A stretch of 64,000 bases of DNA, from contig NC_135168.1 of the NCBI RefSeq assembly GCF_041146795.1, positions 40,857,870-40,921,869 on the forward strand, given 5' to 3'. The translations under genes and the position numbers were made by a program. Shown here piece after piece: positions 25,241 to 35,768 of this stretch (positions within the stretch are counted from its first letter, which is position 1; the number at the start of each line of letters is the position of its first letter). This DNA comes from Maylandia zebra. Lineage: Eukaryota; Chordata; Actinopteri; Cichliformes; Cichlidae. The notes beneath the pieces are model-generated. The model did not search any database and was not told the origin of the DNA. It saw nothing but the letters and a program-made list of their open reading frames with translations.

Positions 25241-25619
25241 GGTCTAGACTGGGTCTAGGGAGTAAGTAGCTCTGGGAGCTCCCCTTATTATAAGGGTTCC
25301 GGTCGCGCGCGTCGAAGCTGTGAATGTGAATGTGTGTGTGTGTGTATTGTTTTAATTAATGGAGCAAGCTGAATTTTCACGGTCCAATAAGAGACTGAGC
25401 TGCTCCTACTGTGTTTTTCTTTTACTGCTATTCACTGACGTGCTGGTGAGTTGAGAGAACGGTCGAGTTCCGTCTCGTAAAGTTCACACCGCTTTTGGAA
25501 ATAGTCCGAAAGTAGAAGGGCGTGTGAGCAACCACTCTCGTCTCTAATACCAGCGAAGGTGATAGCAGCTGTATTGTGTATATATTACTTAAACAAAAAT
25601 AAGTAAATACATAAATAAG

Positions 25620-25661
25620 ATGGGTAATCAAGCAAGTGAAATTAAAACTCACTCCTGCTGA
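25620..25661 (+). pseudogene. Possible start of a gag remnant (myristoylation-type N-terminus)
   Basis: An ATG in the expected place after the leader opens a frame beginning MGNQASE. A Gly at position 2 followed by a small polar residue fits an N-myristoylated matrix protein. A TGA stops it after 13 codons and no longer gag frame follows. This is a short match, so the call is tentative. Confidence 0.35.
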
Positions 25662-28149
25662 CGAGCAGTGGTGAGAAAAGAAAAGTCCAGACGCCGGACA
25701 AAAACAGTGTCTGTAAACTGAGAGATTTAAGAAAACAAAATATAAACAGTCAGAAGAACAGAACTCAACTGCCAGTTTAGTAAAACCAGAAGACGAGACA
25801 CTGTGCAGTTCCCACAATCCTTTTAGAAAGCCATCACTCATTCCTGCAGCCGCATCTGCAGCACCACCCATATCAGGAAGAACTTAATAATCCCTTATTA
25901 AGTGAAAACTAGAGATCACAGTAGTTTGAAGTAGTTTAAAAGGGTTGAAAACAGACCCCACTGAGTAGATATAAATATAAAAAGTACGAAATAAAGATGA
26001 ACAAAGGGAAAATTACAGTAGAAATTATCTTTAGAGTATTTGAAATTAATAATAGCAAGGATAACAACCTGTAAAGTGATATTAACAATGAAACACAGTT
26101 GGCATGATGACCATGCCCAGCATGTATAAAATGAATATAAAGCAAATAATTCACACGAAAATATTTTAATAAAATAAATAAGGTATATTAAGGCTGTGTC
26201 ACTGTTCAGCCAAGGACAGTGTGTGAAAAGGTAACTGTCTCCACCCTGGGAAAAGGATGATTCTGCAGGTCATCTGAAGCCCTTGATGGATACAAAATAA
26301 AATATAAATAATATATTATAATAGAACTGCCTGGTCCGCCATGCAACAGAGAGAACAAATGTGACCGCAGATTGGATGAATTCTAAATTATCTGTTTGCC
26401 GAATAAGATGATCCTAACTAACAAATTGGCTCAGGAGTAGTATAGTGGTACACACTGATAAAATATTATAATATGCTATTGCTGTTATATAAGACAAAGG
26501 GTATAATATTAACAATGACATAATATTAATATGAAGAGGCACCTTAATCGGTTATGATGTAAGGTGGATAATTGTTAAGCAGTAGTCTGCATCAAGCTTA
26601 AGGTTTGCTAAAACTCAGTGTAATGACATGTGAGATGAAGACAATACAGAGAATAACTAAACTAATGAAGTGCATAGAGGCACTTGACCAGCTTGAAACC
26701 TATCATCCTAGAATGACACATTGCTGAGATATAGAGCACACCTATAATAACAACCAATAAGCAAAACCCTGTAGACAACAGCTAAAACTACAGGATTGAG
26801 AAGCTGAATTAAATATGTAGACACTGCTAAGCTGATGAGCATGTTACACATTTTCTTTTCTTTTTATTTATTTGTTTCTTTTAGAGCAGAAGCTGCTGTA
26901 ACACACCCAAAGAAAGACTCTAGGTCTGACCAACCGTCTCAGTCGTGGGCAAAAAGATGTCAGTCAATAAAATTCTAAAAGATAATTTGTTGACAAAAAA
27001 TATATCAAGAGATAAAAGATAAAACAGTCCAGTGTCCCACTTATGAATTGTATAAAAACACACAGTCCCAAGGCCAGAGCCAGCTATGCCACACAGCCAA
27101 GTTGCACTCCACATGTTGCCTTTAACAGGGTTAGAAGTTGTCCTTGGAGACCCACCACCCTGCAAGCATATAGTCAGTGGTCACTCAAGCCTCTGCAACC
27201 CTGCTGCCTTTAGGCTGTGGCATATAATAGGCCCTGGACTGCACAGAGAGACAAAACGACACACCTAATATAAAATTCATAGGGCAAAACCCGTCCATCC
27301 CAAACATATCTGATTTCATCACATTACATACCTGCACAGAGAGACAAAACAACACAGCAGTGTTTGTAGTGTGGGCTATAAGAAGACCGGTGTATCAGTG
27401 CAATCAAGTACACCTGCCTCTAATTAGTCCAACCCCATTCCAGCCATTGGCTCACCAAAAATGTGACACACACAAAACCACTCCCAACCCAGTGCAACTT
27501 CACACAATAATATGGAGCTGAATTAACACAGGCACATTAGTCTACCATGTTACAAGCTGCATGCTATTAAAAGCCAACATATGCAGACTTCTGCCTTGTT
27601 CGGGTGGCAGCATTTTTCTTTTTTTTTTCTTTTGTGTCCTGACACGTTTATGTTTTTTGTTTTTGTTTGATTATTTTGTTGGTTTTGGAAACGAATTTAA
27701 ACGAACTTGTGACCATACTTGAGAATCACAGTGACACATAGTGATTAGGCATATGATTGAAAAATGCCTAGGTTTAGAGCTGTGAGCTATGAGCTGTGAG
27801 CAATGCAAAGTTAAATATATATATTTGTATAAATGGGAAACAACCCTAACTTGAAAGTTTGAAATGTGTGAGATCCATGCATTGTTTGAAGAACTAGAAA
27901 TTATCTAAAACTGCCTTAAGTGAAAATGTAGAGTTGCATCTATTCTCCCAAACAAAAAAAAACAAAAAACAAAAAAAGGGAGAAGCATTCTGTAACTTAA
28001 AAATAAGGCTGACTGTTGACAACAGACTAAAACACTAATTCGCAGGTGGCTATCAGGAACAGAGAGGCGAGCAAAGTCACAAACACCAAGGCCGCAGACA
28101 GCCACGCAGAAACAGCAGATAACATAGAAACAACGCCTGCTAGAACCGT
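25662..28149 (+). other. Proviral interior without recognisable genes
   Basis: About 2.5 kb where gag, protease and reverse transcriptase should lie. Stops are dense in every frame and no catalytic motif (DTGA, YxDD) was found. A T-rich tract ending TTTTAG near 26850-26884 resembles a 3' splice acceptor. The sequence is either strongly decayed or a replaced segment. Confidence 0.5.
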
Positions 28150-28420
28150 GGAGAGGAAGGTCACTTCACACGAGATTGTTGCGCATGTGAAATACACAAA
28201 GATAAACAAATAACCATTTATATAGACAGCCAGTATGTTTTCTCTGCTGTGCATCATTTTGCAAAAAATCTGGAAAACCAGAGGAATGATTACACCAACT
28301 GGCAAACCAGCATGCCAACCTCTTACAACGCCTACTGACTCTTTCATTACTACAGGCAACAATTTTGCTGACAGAGCAGCAAAATAGGCGGCACAACAGG
28401 CAAACATCACATTGATGGCA
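28150..28420 (+). pseudogene. Proviral RNase H remnant (pol), frameshifted
   Basis: The + strand encodes TIYIDSQYVFSAVHHFA (catalytic Asp context) in one frame. After a +1/-1 shift near 28262 it encodes a TGKPAC segment, then GNNFADRAAK followed by a TAG. These are the typical RNase H blocks of gamma-type retroviruses, in the right order and directly upstream of integrase. The shift and the stop make it non-functional. Confidence 0.75.
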
Positions 28421-29562
28421 GTAAACACACATCAGATTCCACTGGATGTGTTGAAAAATGAACAAAAAGCAGCAAGCACAGCAGAGCAGGCAAAATGGCT
28501 AAAACACGGTGCAGTTCTGACAAACGACTTAATGATGTGTTATGGCAAGCCAGTGTTGCCAAAATTCCTCCACAAAATGGCGGCATTAGTGACTCATGGC
28601 TGTACGCATTTGTCAACGGGGGGACTGACCAGTATTGTCAACTCTCATTTCTACACTGTAAATTCTACACTGTAAATTTTGAAACCTCAGCAAAACAATT
28701 TGTCAGAACATGCATGACGTGTCAAAAATATAATGCTCAGGGTAACCTGCGACCACAAAGAGGCCGTTTTCCAACTCCGCCTCATCCTTTTCACACAATT
28801 CATATGGATTTTATTGAACTAAGCGAATGTCAAGGGTCAAAATACGCCCTAGTGGTTATAGACGTGTTCTCAAAGTGGCCGGAAATCTATCGAGTGAAAA
28901 AGGCAGATGCAATTTCAGTAGCAAAGTGCCTGTGCAATCACTTCATACCCACATATGGCATCCCAGCTTTGATACGGTCAGACAACGGCACTCATTTTGT
29001 AAATGATGTCATCACTAAGGTCTCTGAAGCACTCGGTTTCAGCATAAAACACCACTGTGCTTATCACCCTCAGAGCGCAGGCCTTGTAGAGAGAACTAAC
29101 GGCACTATAAAACAAAGGCTCAGGAAATGCATGGCAGAAACAGGAAGGCCGTGGCCTGAATGTTTGGGTTTAGTGAAAATGTGGATGCGCTTAACACAAG
29201 GCTCCCATAAACTAACTCCATTTGAAATCATTCATGGCAGGCCGTTTCCACTGCCTATTACCAGTCAACCAATAGACAAAGCAATCAGAGAAAACACATT
29301 AGCAGAATGGATGTCTAAGCTGTTAGAAAACAAAGAGATCATTGTACATAATCAACAACCTGATGATGTTTCTCTAGTGTCTTGCAGACTAAAGCCCGGT
29401 GACTGGGTTCTGATCAAGGTGCTCCAAAGGAAAAACTGGAGCACACCCAGGTGGGAGGGGCCATACCAAGTCCTCCTCACTACACCGACCGCTTGCAAAA
29501 TTGCGGAACGACCATCCTGGATCCATCAGAGTCACTGCAGGCGAGTCAGTGAAGCCATCTAA
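28421..29562 (+). pseudogene. Proviral integrase (pol 3' end), frameshifted in the zinc-binding domain
   Basis: The core and C-terminal parts are open in one frame from 28495 to 29562. The catalytic triad is Asp in MDFIEL (28807), Asp in SDNGTHF (28981) and Glu in VERTNG (29089), exactly the D,D(35)E spacing. CMTCQK supplies the Cys pair of the HHCC finger, and WEGPYQV is the GPY motif. The His pair (THGCTHLS) lies in another frame, because a 14-bp tandem duplication (28651-28664 and 28665-28678) breaks the frame between them. Integrase catalyses insertion of viral DNA; this copy should not make a full protein. Confidence 0.88.
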
Positions 29563-29669
29563 ACACAGCTGACGGCAGGCTTGCCCGCTTGTTGTGATCT
29601 CGCCCGGTGGAGGGGTCAGCTTTCCTGGCCGGGGGGTCTACTCGCGACAGGAGGGTGTGTTCCGTCGTC

Positions 29670-31232
29670 ATGAGGTGGTGGCTCTTATCAACTGCAGCGG
29701 CCCTGACCATGGCCGGGCTCCTCATCTTTGCTTCCGTGAGGGACAACAAGTCACGCTATGTGGAGAAAAGGCAGACACTGTATGACAAAGGAAAGTACAC
29801 CAAGTTTCCCCATGGCTACGCCACTAACTTCTGGTGGCAGTTTATGAACACTACAGCTCACTTGAATAACAAAACTGACTGCTATGCATGTACCCATATG
29901 CCCCTATCCTCGCAGACGTCTGGCCTGTGGCCGTACAGCATACCTGAAGATCGCAGTTGGTGCCTGTTGGGCCTGGCAACACATCCAGGCTACGGTACTC
30001 TTTGGTCCAAAGCCAACTACAGCATCCCAGCGAAAGCAACCTGGAGGTCATCATCACTCACAAATGTGAACTGTTCCGGACAGACATACCTACTGACCTG
30101 GCCCCAAGTCTCAGACCCGCTGCCTGATGTAATTCTACTGAACAAACTGAACGCATCACAACTGCCAGTATGTGTGATGAACAATGGCTCGCGGGCAGTG
30201 GGGGAGCTGCCTACTCACCTATGTAAGTACATATACACTTTCTGCCCACCAAGGAACGAGAGGAAGTGTATGGCCTGTTCAATCAACGCCACCTGTGCCA
30301 GTAACACGACGCTGATGGGCCTAAACTGTCGCTCCGACTACAGCTACCGAATGCCACTACAAACAAAGACTCAGTACCAGACAGGATGTGCACGGACGGC
30401 ACCCAGCAGCAGAGGAACCAGAGTTTTGGCTGACTGGTACTTCCTATGTGGCAACAAGGCTTATCTGTCACTCCCTGAAGGTTGGGGAGGTCTGTGCGCC
30501 CTGGTGGAATTATCAGATCACGTTTTCTTCATGCAAAGTGTTGCACATCACCCAAGCAGCCGGCAGAGACGTGAAGTGGACATCGCCTCCCCCAATTCTT
30601 TCGGCATTACCGTGGACACTGGAGTGCCGGGAGAGTTTCGCATCTGGGGAGGAGGAGTGAAATTCTTACAGAGCTTGATCCCCGGCATTGGAGTTGCCGA
30701 GGTGCGGGATCATGTGGAAATCAACCGATATGCTCTGCTACGACACATCAACTTGACTAAGACCCTGGGAACCGCCTTAGCAGGAGAACAGCAGGCCATC
30801 AGAACGATGGTGCTGCAGAACAGACTGACACTAGACCTGCTAACAGCATCACAAGGAGGAGTTTGCAAGCTGATCGGGGAAACATGTTGCACTTTTATCC
30901 CTGATGGATACGAAACTGGAGGAGACATTTATGAAGCTTTGCAGAATTTGACTGCTCTGCAAAAATATGTCACTGACCACACACCTGGAGCAGCTACAGC
31001 ACAAGGCTGGCTTGACTGGCTGTTCAGCGGTTCATGGCTGGCTGCTGTAACAAAGCCATTTTTTCTTCTAGGTCTCATCATGATAGCACTGCTCATATTA
31101 GTGTTGTGTGTGTTGCCATGCCTAAGAGTAATGATTTCACAGATGATAACAACTACAATGACTGCTTATGTTGCCGTGCCTGAAGAAGAACAACATCCCG
31201 TTGCAATTCTGTTAGAGGAGAACTTGTACTAG
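29670..31232 (+). CDS. env: Endogenous retroviral envelope glycoprotein, open reading frame
   Basis: 520 codons without a break. The ATG at 29670 directly precedes a hydrophobic signal peptide (MRWWLLSTAAALTMAGLL); the frame is open further upstream but has no ATG. The surface subunit has many Cys and N-glycosylation sites, and CX2C motifs (CYAC, CMAC). A furin-type site RQRR (298-301) is followed by the transmembrane subunit. That subunit has a CX6CC motif (C399, C406, C407) after a leucine-rich stretch, a membrane helix near 464-488, and a short tail. CX2C plus CX6CC is the layout of gamma-type envelopes with disulfide-linked subunits. It is the only intact gene of this provirus. Expression is unknown. 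Confidence 0.9.
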   Translation: MRWWLLSTAAALTMAGLLIFASVRDNKSRYVEKRQTLYDKGKYTKFPHGYATNFWWQFMNTTAHLNNKTDCYACTHMPLSSQTSGLWPYSIPEDRSWCLLGLATHPGYGTLWSKANYSIPAKATWRSSSLTNVNCSGQTYLLTWPQVSDPLPDVILLNKLNASQLPVCVMNNGSRAVGELPTHLCKYIYTFCPPRNERKCMACSINATCASNTTLMGLNCRSDYSYRMPLQTKTQYQTGCARTAPSSRGTRVLADWYFLCGNKAYLSLPEGWGGLCALVELSDHVFFMQSVAHHPSSRQRREVDIASPNSFGITVDTGVPGEFRIWGGGVKFLQSLIPGIGVAEVRDHVEINRYALLRHINLTKTLGTALAGEQQAIRTMVLQNRLTLDLLTASQGGVCKLIGETCCTFIPDGYETGGDIYEALQNLTALQKYVTDHTPGAATAQGWLDWLFSGSWLAAVTKPFFLLGLIMIALLILVLCVLPCLRVMISQMITTTMTAYVAVPEEEQHPVAILLEENLY

Positions 31233-31289
31233 CTGCTAATAAATGACGTGGTGATTAAAAATGACTTGTCAAGTGATCATGCACTGATT

Positions 31290-31700
31290 AAAACATTAGT
31301 AGGTTATGCAAGTTTTCATGCTTTTACTTTTAAACATAAAGTTTTTCATTTTTATAACGTTTTCATACTCTTATTTTTTTTTTGAAGTTTTTATTTTACA
31401 TATAAAGTTTTCAATTTAAGGTTTGCATCATTTTAAAATATAAGGTTTTCATCCTTGTATTTTTTGAAGTTTTCATTTTACATATTAGGTTTTCATCATT
31501 TTTAAATATAAAGTTTTCATTTTACTTTTCATCCTTTTATTTTTTATAAAGTTTTCGTTTTATAATGTAAGGTTTTTATCCTTTATTTTTTGTAGTTTTA
31601 TTATTATTTTTTCTTGTTTATTCCACTTGTTATTTCTTTTACTATGATTTTCATTTACTATGTTTTTCTTTTTATTTTCTTTTGTTTTATTCTTTAGACC
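31290..31700 (+). repeat. T-rich degenerate tandem repeat between env and 3' LTR
   Basis: Imperfect units of roughly 25-60 bp built around AAGTTTTCAT and a T-rich spacer recur at least eight times. There is no coding potential. Confidence 0.7.
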
Positions 31701-31820
31701 AAATGACTGCCATTTCTGCTATGCTGACATTTTGAAGATTTTGGAAATTAAAAATTGCCTACGATACTTAATAAATAAATTTCATAGACAATTGTTGTAT
31801 ACATTTAAAATAAGTTAAAC

Positions 31821-31829
31821 AGGGGGGAA
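31821..31829 (+). other. Polypurine tract of the provirus
   Basis: AGGGGGGAA abuts the 3' LTR, the expected site for plus-strand priming. Confidence 0.85.
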
Positions 31830-32236
31830 TGTTACAGGAAAAATGGTTCTATGTTTCTTTACCTTCTTTTAAATGTACAAAGATGCCTTTTGTCTGCCCT
31901 TTGCCTATGGTTAGATTAGTTTACAATTATCTTTTTAGACTTTCTCAGCAAAGACATACTGTTTTGGGACATATTGTTTTAGATTGTTTTATCTCTCACA
32001 GCCTTCTCCCAGCTCTCTGCTGACGAGACTAGCGCCACATATGGAGTTGTTTATTTTATTTGTTTTGTATTTTCTTATCCTGTTCTCACTGTCTTTCCTA
32101 TAAAAATTACCAAGCCACTGTGCATGGTGTGAGTTGTTCTTAGCAGCTCACCCGTGTACACGTTTGATAAAGAAAGTAACTTTGTCTCATTGTGTCTTTA
32201 TTTCTCCTGGGTCTTTTACAGAGTTTTCCCCCAACA
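31830..32236 (+). repeat. 3' LTR of the provirus
   Basis: 407 bp, same length as the 5' LTR and indistinguishable from it in a by-eye comparison. It is followed by the target duplication TAAAC. Confidence 0.93.
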
Positions 32237-32241
32237 TAAAC

Positions 32242-33133
32242 AAAAAAAAAGAAAATATTTTAAGAAAAAGATTGGATCAAAATGCACGTATTTAGTGTAA
32301 AATCAAGCACAATGTCTACTAATATAGATAATATCATTAATTTTAGTTTTAATTCTTTTTAATTTTTTTTTATTTTTTATTTTTTTTGGGGGGGGGGGGG
32401 GGGGGGGGGGGTTGTTGTGCATGCATCTGCCTCTCACTTCTGACCCATGTACTCCCTTCTACTGCCAGGAAGCATGCACATTTCATAATTCTGCTATAGT
32501 GACAGTGGTACTTTGGCCAGCTCCATGATCTGTAAGTCTCTTTTTCACTTTCAGTCGTGATATAACATTTTAACAATGCTAACTTTCAGCCATATAACTG
32601 ACACTATATTTATAGCACAATATACACTGATAAAATTATAATCATAAAATGTCTCTATCGCCCACTGGTGTCTGGCTACAGTATAGGTCATAAACCCCGC
32701 CTCCTCGGATGGGACCGGGGACAAACTAAGATAAAAAAAGTTCTCCTCAGATATTTTTTTTCCGCAAAGATGCTTACTTTCATTATCAGTAGTTCTCATC
32801 ACGCTGATTTGTGTTTAAATTATGTCATTTCTTTCTCTCTCCACTGGGTCCAGAGGACATCCTAGAACAGAGCTGACCCTCTGGATCACCCTGTTCAGTC
32901 TTTTTCTGTCTCAGTCTCAGCCTGAAAGACCCTTACAAATAAGTGCGTAATTGGTTCGAATACAGTGTAATTTAATGACCACATTGTTTTGAGGCAACAT
33001 GGGCTAATTTGCTGAATTGTGATAATTTACATAATAAAAAAAATTGTAATGCCTTGATAGAGTTATTGTGAAAAGTTTTAAATGACTCATGAGTATAGGA
33101 CTGCTTTTGATTTAGATTTAGGATTTTATAGTA
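32242..33133. other. Non-coding interval between the two LTR elements
   Basis: AT-rich, with a T tract that passes directly into 24 consecutive G (32388-32411). No gene is seen. Confidence 0.7.
32388..32411. repeat. (G)24 homopolymer
   Basis: 24 uninterrupted G after a T-rich run. Its length is error-prone in assemblies. Confidence 0.9.
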
Positions 33134-33138
33134 GATAT

Positions 33139-33345
33139 TGCTGTGTTTACAAGGTTCTATAATAAAGGAAGCAGTACATGCTGTTACCCTGTCAGACCAG
33201 GGGTGCCGCTAATGAGGCTGGGTAAGAGAGAGGGGAGAAGAAGAAAGTAGAGAGGTAAAAAAGATGGAGTGCTGCTGTAAAGGCTGAAATAAAGTGTTGA
33301 ACCCAGACTTGTCCTCTCCTCCGCTACCTGATTACAAACTCAACA
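33139..33345 (+). repeat. 5' LTR of the Gypsy element
   Basis: Begins TGCTGTGTTTACAAGG and ends ACTCAACA, with AATAAAG near 33291. The second base pair of the canonical TGTTGTG start is altered relative to the 3' copy. Confidence 0.9.
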
Positions 33346-33360
33346 AATTGGCGACGAGGA

Positions 33361-34120
33361 TGAGCGCTTCAGTGCCGAGCCCACCGCCCTTTTTGCAACA
33401 TGCGGGTGAGCCGGGTATACCAGTTATGACGTGGCGCAAATTCTTTGAGAACTACATGCTAGTGATAAATGCTACGGGAGATGCATGGCCGGAGGCGAGA
33501 CGACGAGCCGTCTTATTATTGCTTGGGACCAGAGGGACAACGACTGTTCTACACACTGCCGAATCAAGGTACAACGTTTGCTGACGCCATGACTGCGCTT
33601 GAAAACCACTTTGCCCCTAAAGTGAATGTAGTGGCATGCAGGCACACATTCAGACAGCGAGTTCAGCGGGCTGATGAAACTGTGACCTAGTATGTTTCCG
33701 CCCTCAGAGCGTTAGCTGTGCCATGTGGTTTTGGAATAATGGAGGGTGAAATGATTCGGGATCAGCTTGTTGCTAATGCTAATCTCAGTGTTGTTAAAGA
33801 TAAATTGCTGCTGGAGGAGGACATTACATTGGACAAGGTAGTTACTTGCGTTTCAGGTGGAGGCTGCGGTCAAGAATGCTACACTCCTCTCTTCTGCGCC
33901 CACAGCCCAGACTGCTGCAGTACAAGCTGTGGAGGTGAAGGACACACGTCTTTGGGGAAAAAGAGGAACGCGACCAGCTCAAGCTCGGAGACCTACATCT
34001 AAAGAATGGCACAAAAAGGCAAGTGATAAAGAGGAACAGCGTCATTGTTTCAGATGTGGATCCGAGAAACACCTGGCTAATGATAAAAACTGTCCAGCAG
34101 CAAAAGTAAAATGTAAATGG
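33361..34120 (+). pseudogene. Gypsy gag remnant with zinc knuckle
   Basis: It starts MSASVPSPPPFLQHAGEPG right after the primer-binding site and continues through two frameshifts and a stop (TAG at 33688). A Cys-His knuckle (HCFRCGSEKHLANDKNC) lies near 34045-34092. A second knuckle is split by the SINE at 34121. Confidence 0.8.
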
Positions 34121-34430
34121 TAAAAATAAATGGCCTGTATTTGTATAGCGCTTTACTAGGGACCCCAAAGCGCTTTACACATCCAGTCATCCACCCATTC
34201 ACACACAAATTCACACACTGGTGATGGCAGCTACATTGTAGCCACAGCCACCCTGGGGCGCACTGACAGAGGCGAGGGTGCCGGACACTGGCGCCATCAG
34301 GCCCTCTGACCACCACCAGTAGGCAACAGGTCAAGTGTCTTGCCCAAGGACACAACGATCGAGACTGTCGGAGCCGGGGCTCGAACTGGCAACCTTCCGA
34401 TTACAAGGCGAACTCCCAACTCTTGAGCCA
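34121..34430 (-). mobile_element. SINE inserted in Gypsy gag
   Basis: An inverted copy of the element at 23222-23532, closely similar over its full length: tail first, the B-box complement GGGCTCGAACTGG near 34377-34389, and the head end at 34430. It separates the two halves of the second zinc knuckle. A clear target duplication was not recognised. Confidence 0.88.
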
Positions 34431-35094
34431 TGATCGCAACAAAAAAGGGCACTTCGCCAGAGTTTGTAAATCAGCTGTAGCAGTGGTCAGGGAAGTAGTT
34501 GTTCCCAAGTTTACAGTTTTATGTGTTGATGATCACAAACCAATGACTGCATCATGTGATAAGATTATATGCAAAATGAACATTGAAACACCACAGGGAA
34601 ACTCTGAGGTTCTGCAGTTAATTGTGGATACAGGAGCTTCAGTATCTATCCTTCCAGAAGCCATCTACAAAGAACATTTTGCACCCTGTGCTTTGACTGA
34701 ACCGAAAGTTAAGCTTGTCACTTATGCAAAAGGTGACTTGCCTGTCATTGGCTGCCTACAGGCTTCAGTGAGGATTGCAAACAATGACAGAAAAGTCCCA
34801 GGATCATTCTTCATAGTTAAAGATGGATCACCTTTTCTGGGGTTGGACTTAAATAAAGCACTTAACATTGATATCATTGCTGGAAAAGTCATCAACAAAG
34901 GAGAGGATCCTGCAAGAGGATCACCAGCCAGTAAACAAACATGCATGGTGAATAACATTGATTCTTCTTCTTCCCATCATCTCGGAGCTGTTAAAGGGTT
35001 CATCCACAAAGGTCAAGTGAACAAGACAGTACAGCCGGTTCGTCAAAAACTGCAGCGTCTACCACTCAGATACGTGAGGTGTCAGCTGAATTGA
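34431..35094 (+). pseudogene. Gypsy aspartic protease region
   Basis: After the end of the second zinc knuckle (NKKGHFARVC) the frame carries LIVDTGASVSILP (catalytic DTGA near 34627) and the FLGLD motif typical of retropepsins. The frame is lost near 35070, where the reverse transcriptase frame takes over. Confidence 0.85.
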
Positions 35095-35585
35095 AACGTC
35101 TACTCCAAGCAGGCATCATCGAACCAGTGGATGCAGCTGAATGGGTGAGTCCTCTAGTGGTTGGAAGAAAAAATAAGGGAGACTTAAGACTTTGTGTGGA
35201 TCTGTGTGAACCTAACAAGAGTGTGATCATGGACTGTTACCCTCTTCCTCACATGGAGGATTTGTTTGCACAGCTGGCTGGGGCTACACATGTTAGCCAG
35301 ATTGATTTAAGTTCAGCTTATCACCAACTGCCTCTTCACCCTGATAGCCAAAGCCTCACAGCATTCATAACCCATGAAGGACTCTTCCAGTTTACGAGAG
35401 TCCCATTTGGACTTGCTTCAGCCCCTTCTGCCTTCCAAAAGATGATGCAAACAGTCCTAAAAGAGGAGACATAATATGACATAATAGTGTATGGACATTT
35501 CAGAGAAGAGCATGATGAACGGTTACAGGCTGTCCTCCCAACGCCTGAAGGATGTCGGTCTGCAGATCAACTTCAACAAAAGTTG
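35079..35585 (+). pseudogene. Gypsy reverse transcriptase, 5' part, active site lost
   Basis: It carries LRLCVDLCEPNKSVI, QIDLSSAYHQLPL and FTRVPFGLASAPSAFQKMM, the conserved fingers and palm blocks. Where the YxDD box should follow, the sequence has a TAA stop and then YDIIVYG, so the catalytic Asp pair is missing. Copying by this element is therefore not possible. Confidence 0.88.
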
Positions 35586-35768
35586 ATTTGGACTAGGGCT
35601 GGGCAAAACGATTATTTTCCTAATCGATGAATCTAGCGATTAATTTTTCGATGCATCAATTAATCTAACGAAAAACAAATATAACAAAGGAAATCATAGC
35701 AAAAAATTAATAATATACAAACAGCAGCAATGGCGTCTTTGAACAAATAATGAAATGACAAGTTACCC

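Larger units (their letters stand above)
24440..32236 (+). mobile_element. Class-I (gamma/epsilon-like) endogenous retrovirus, full-length provirus with degraded gag/pol
   Basis: 7.8 kb bounded by two 407-bp LTRs with TG...CA ends and a 5-bp target duplication TAAAC (24435-24439 and 32237-32241). The order is 5' LTR, leader, gag start remnant, a long unrecognised stretch, an RNase H remnant, a frameshifted integrase, an open env, a polypurine tract and the 3' LTR. No intact gag, protease or reverse transcriptase was found. The two LTRs appear identical by eye, so insertion is recent, yet the interior is defective. This suggests it was mobilised as an already defective genome by proteins supplied in trans. 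The class is assigned from the env layout and the integrase GPY motif. Confidence 0.93.

Noticed and set aside
25428..25871. Minus-strand open frame of 147 codons in the provirus
   Set aside because: No family motif, lies opposite the proviral leader/gag region, composition like chance translation.
28027..28428. Minus-strand open frame of 133 codons with hydrophobic character
   Set aside because: It is antisense to a recognisable retroviral RNase H remnant on the + strand; hydrophobicity comes from the reverse reading.
29607..29669. Longer env start
   Set aside because: The upstream frame has no ATG (it begins at GTG); the ATG at 29670 directly precedes the signal peptide.
29670..31232. Env as an old domesticated syncytin or percomORF-type gene
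   Set aside because: Matching LTRs and a clean target duplication indicate a recent provirus, so long host use of this copy is unlikely.
32645..32670. CTCF-like ATCGCCCACTGGTGTC
   Set aside because: About 11 of 14 positions; not above what AT-rich DNA of this length could give.
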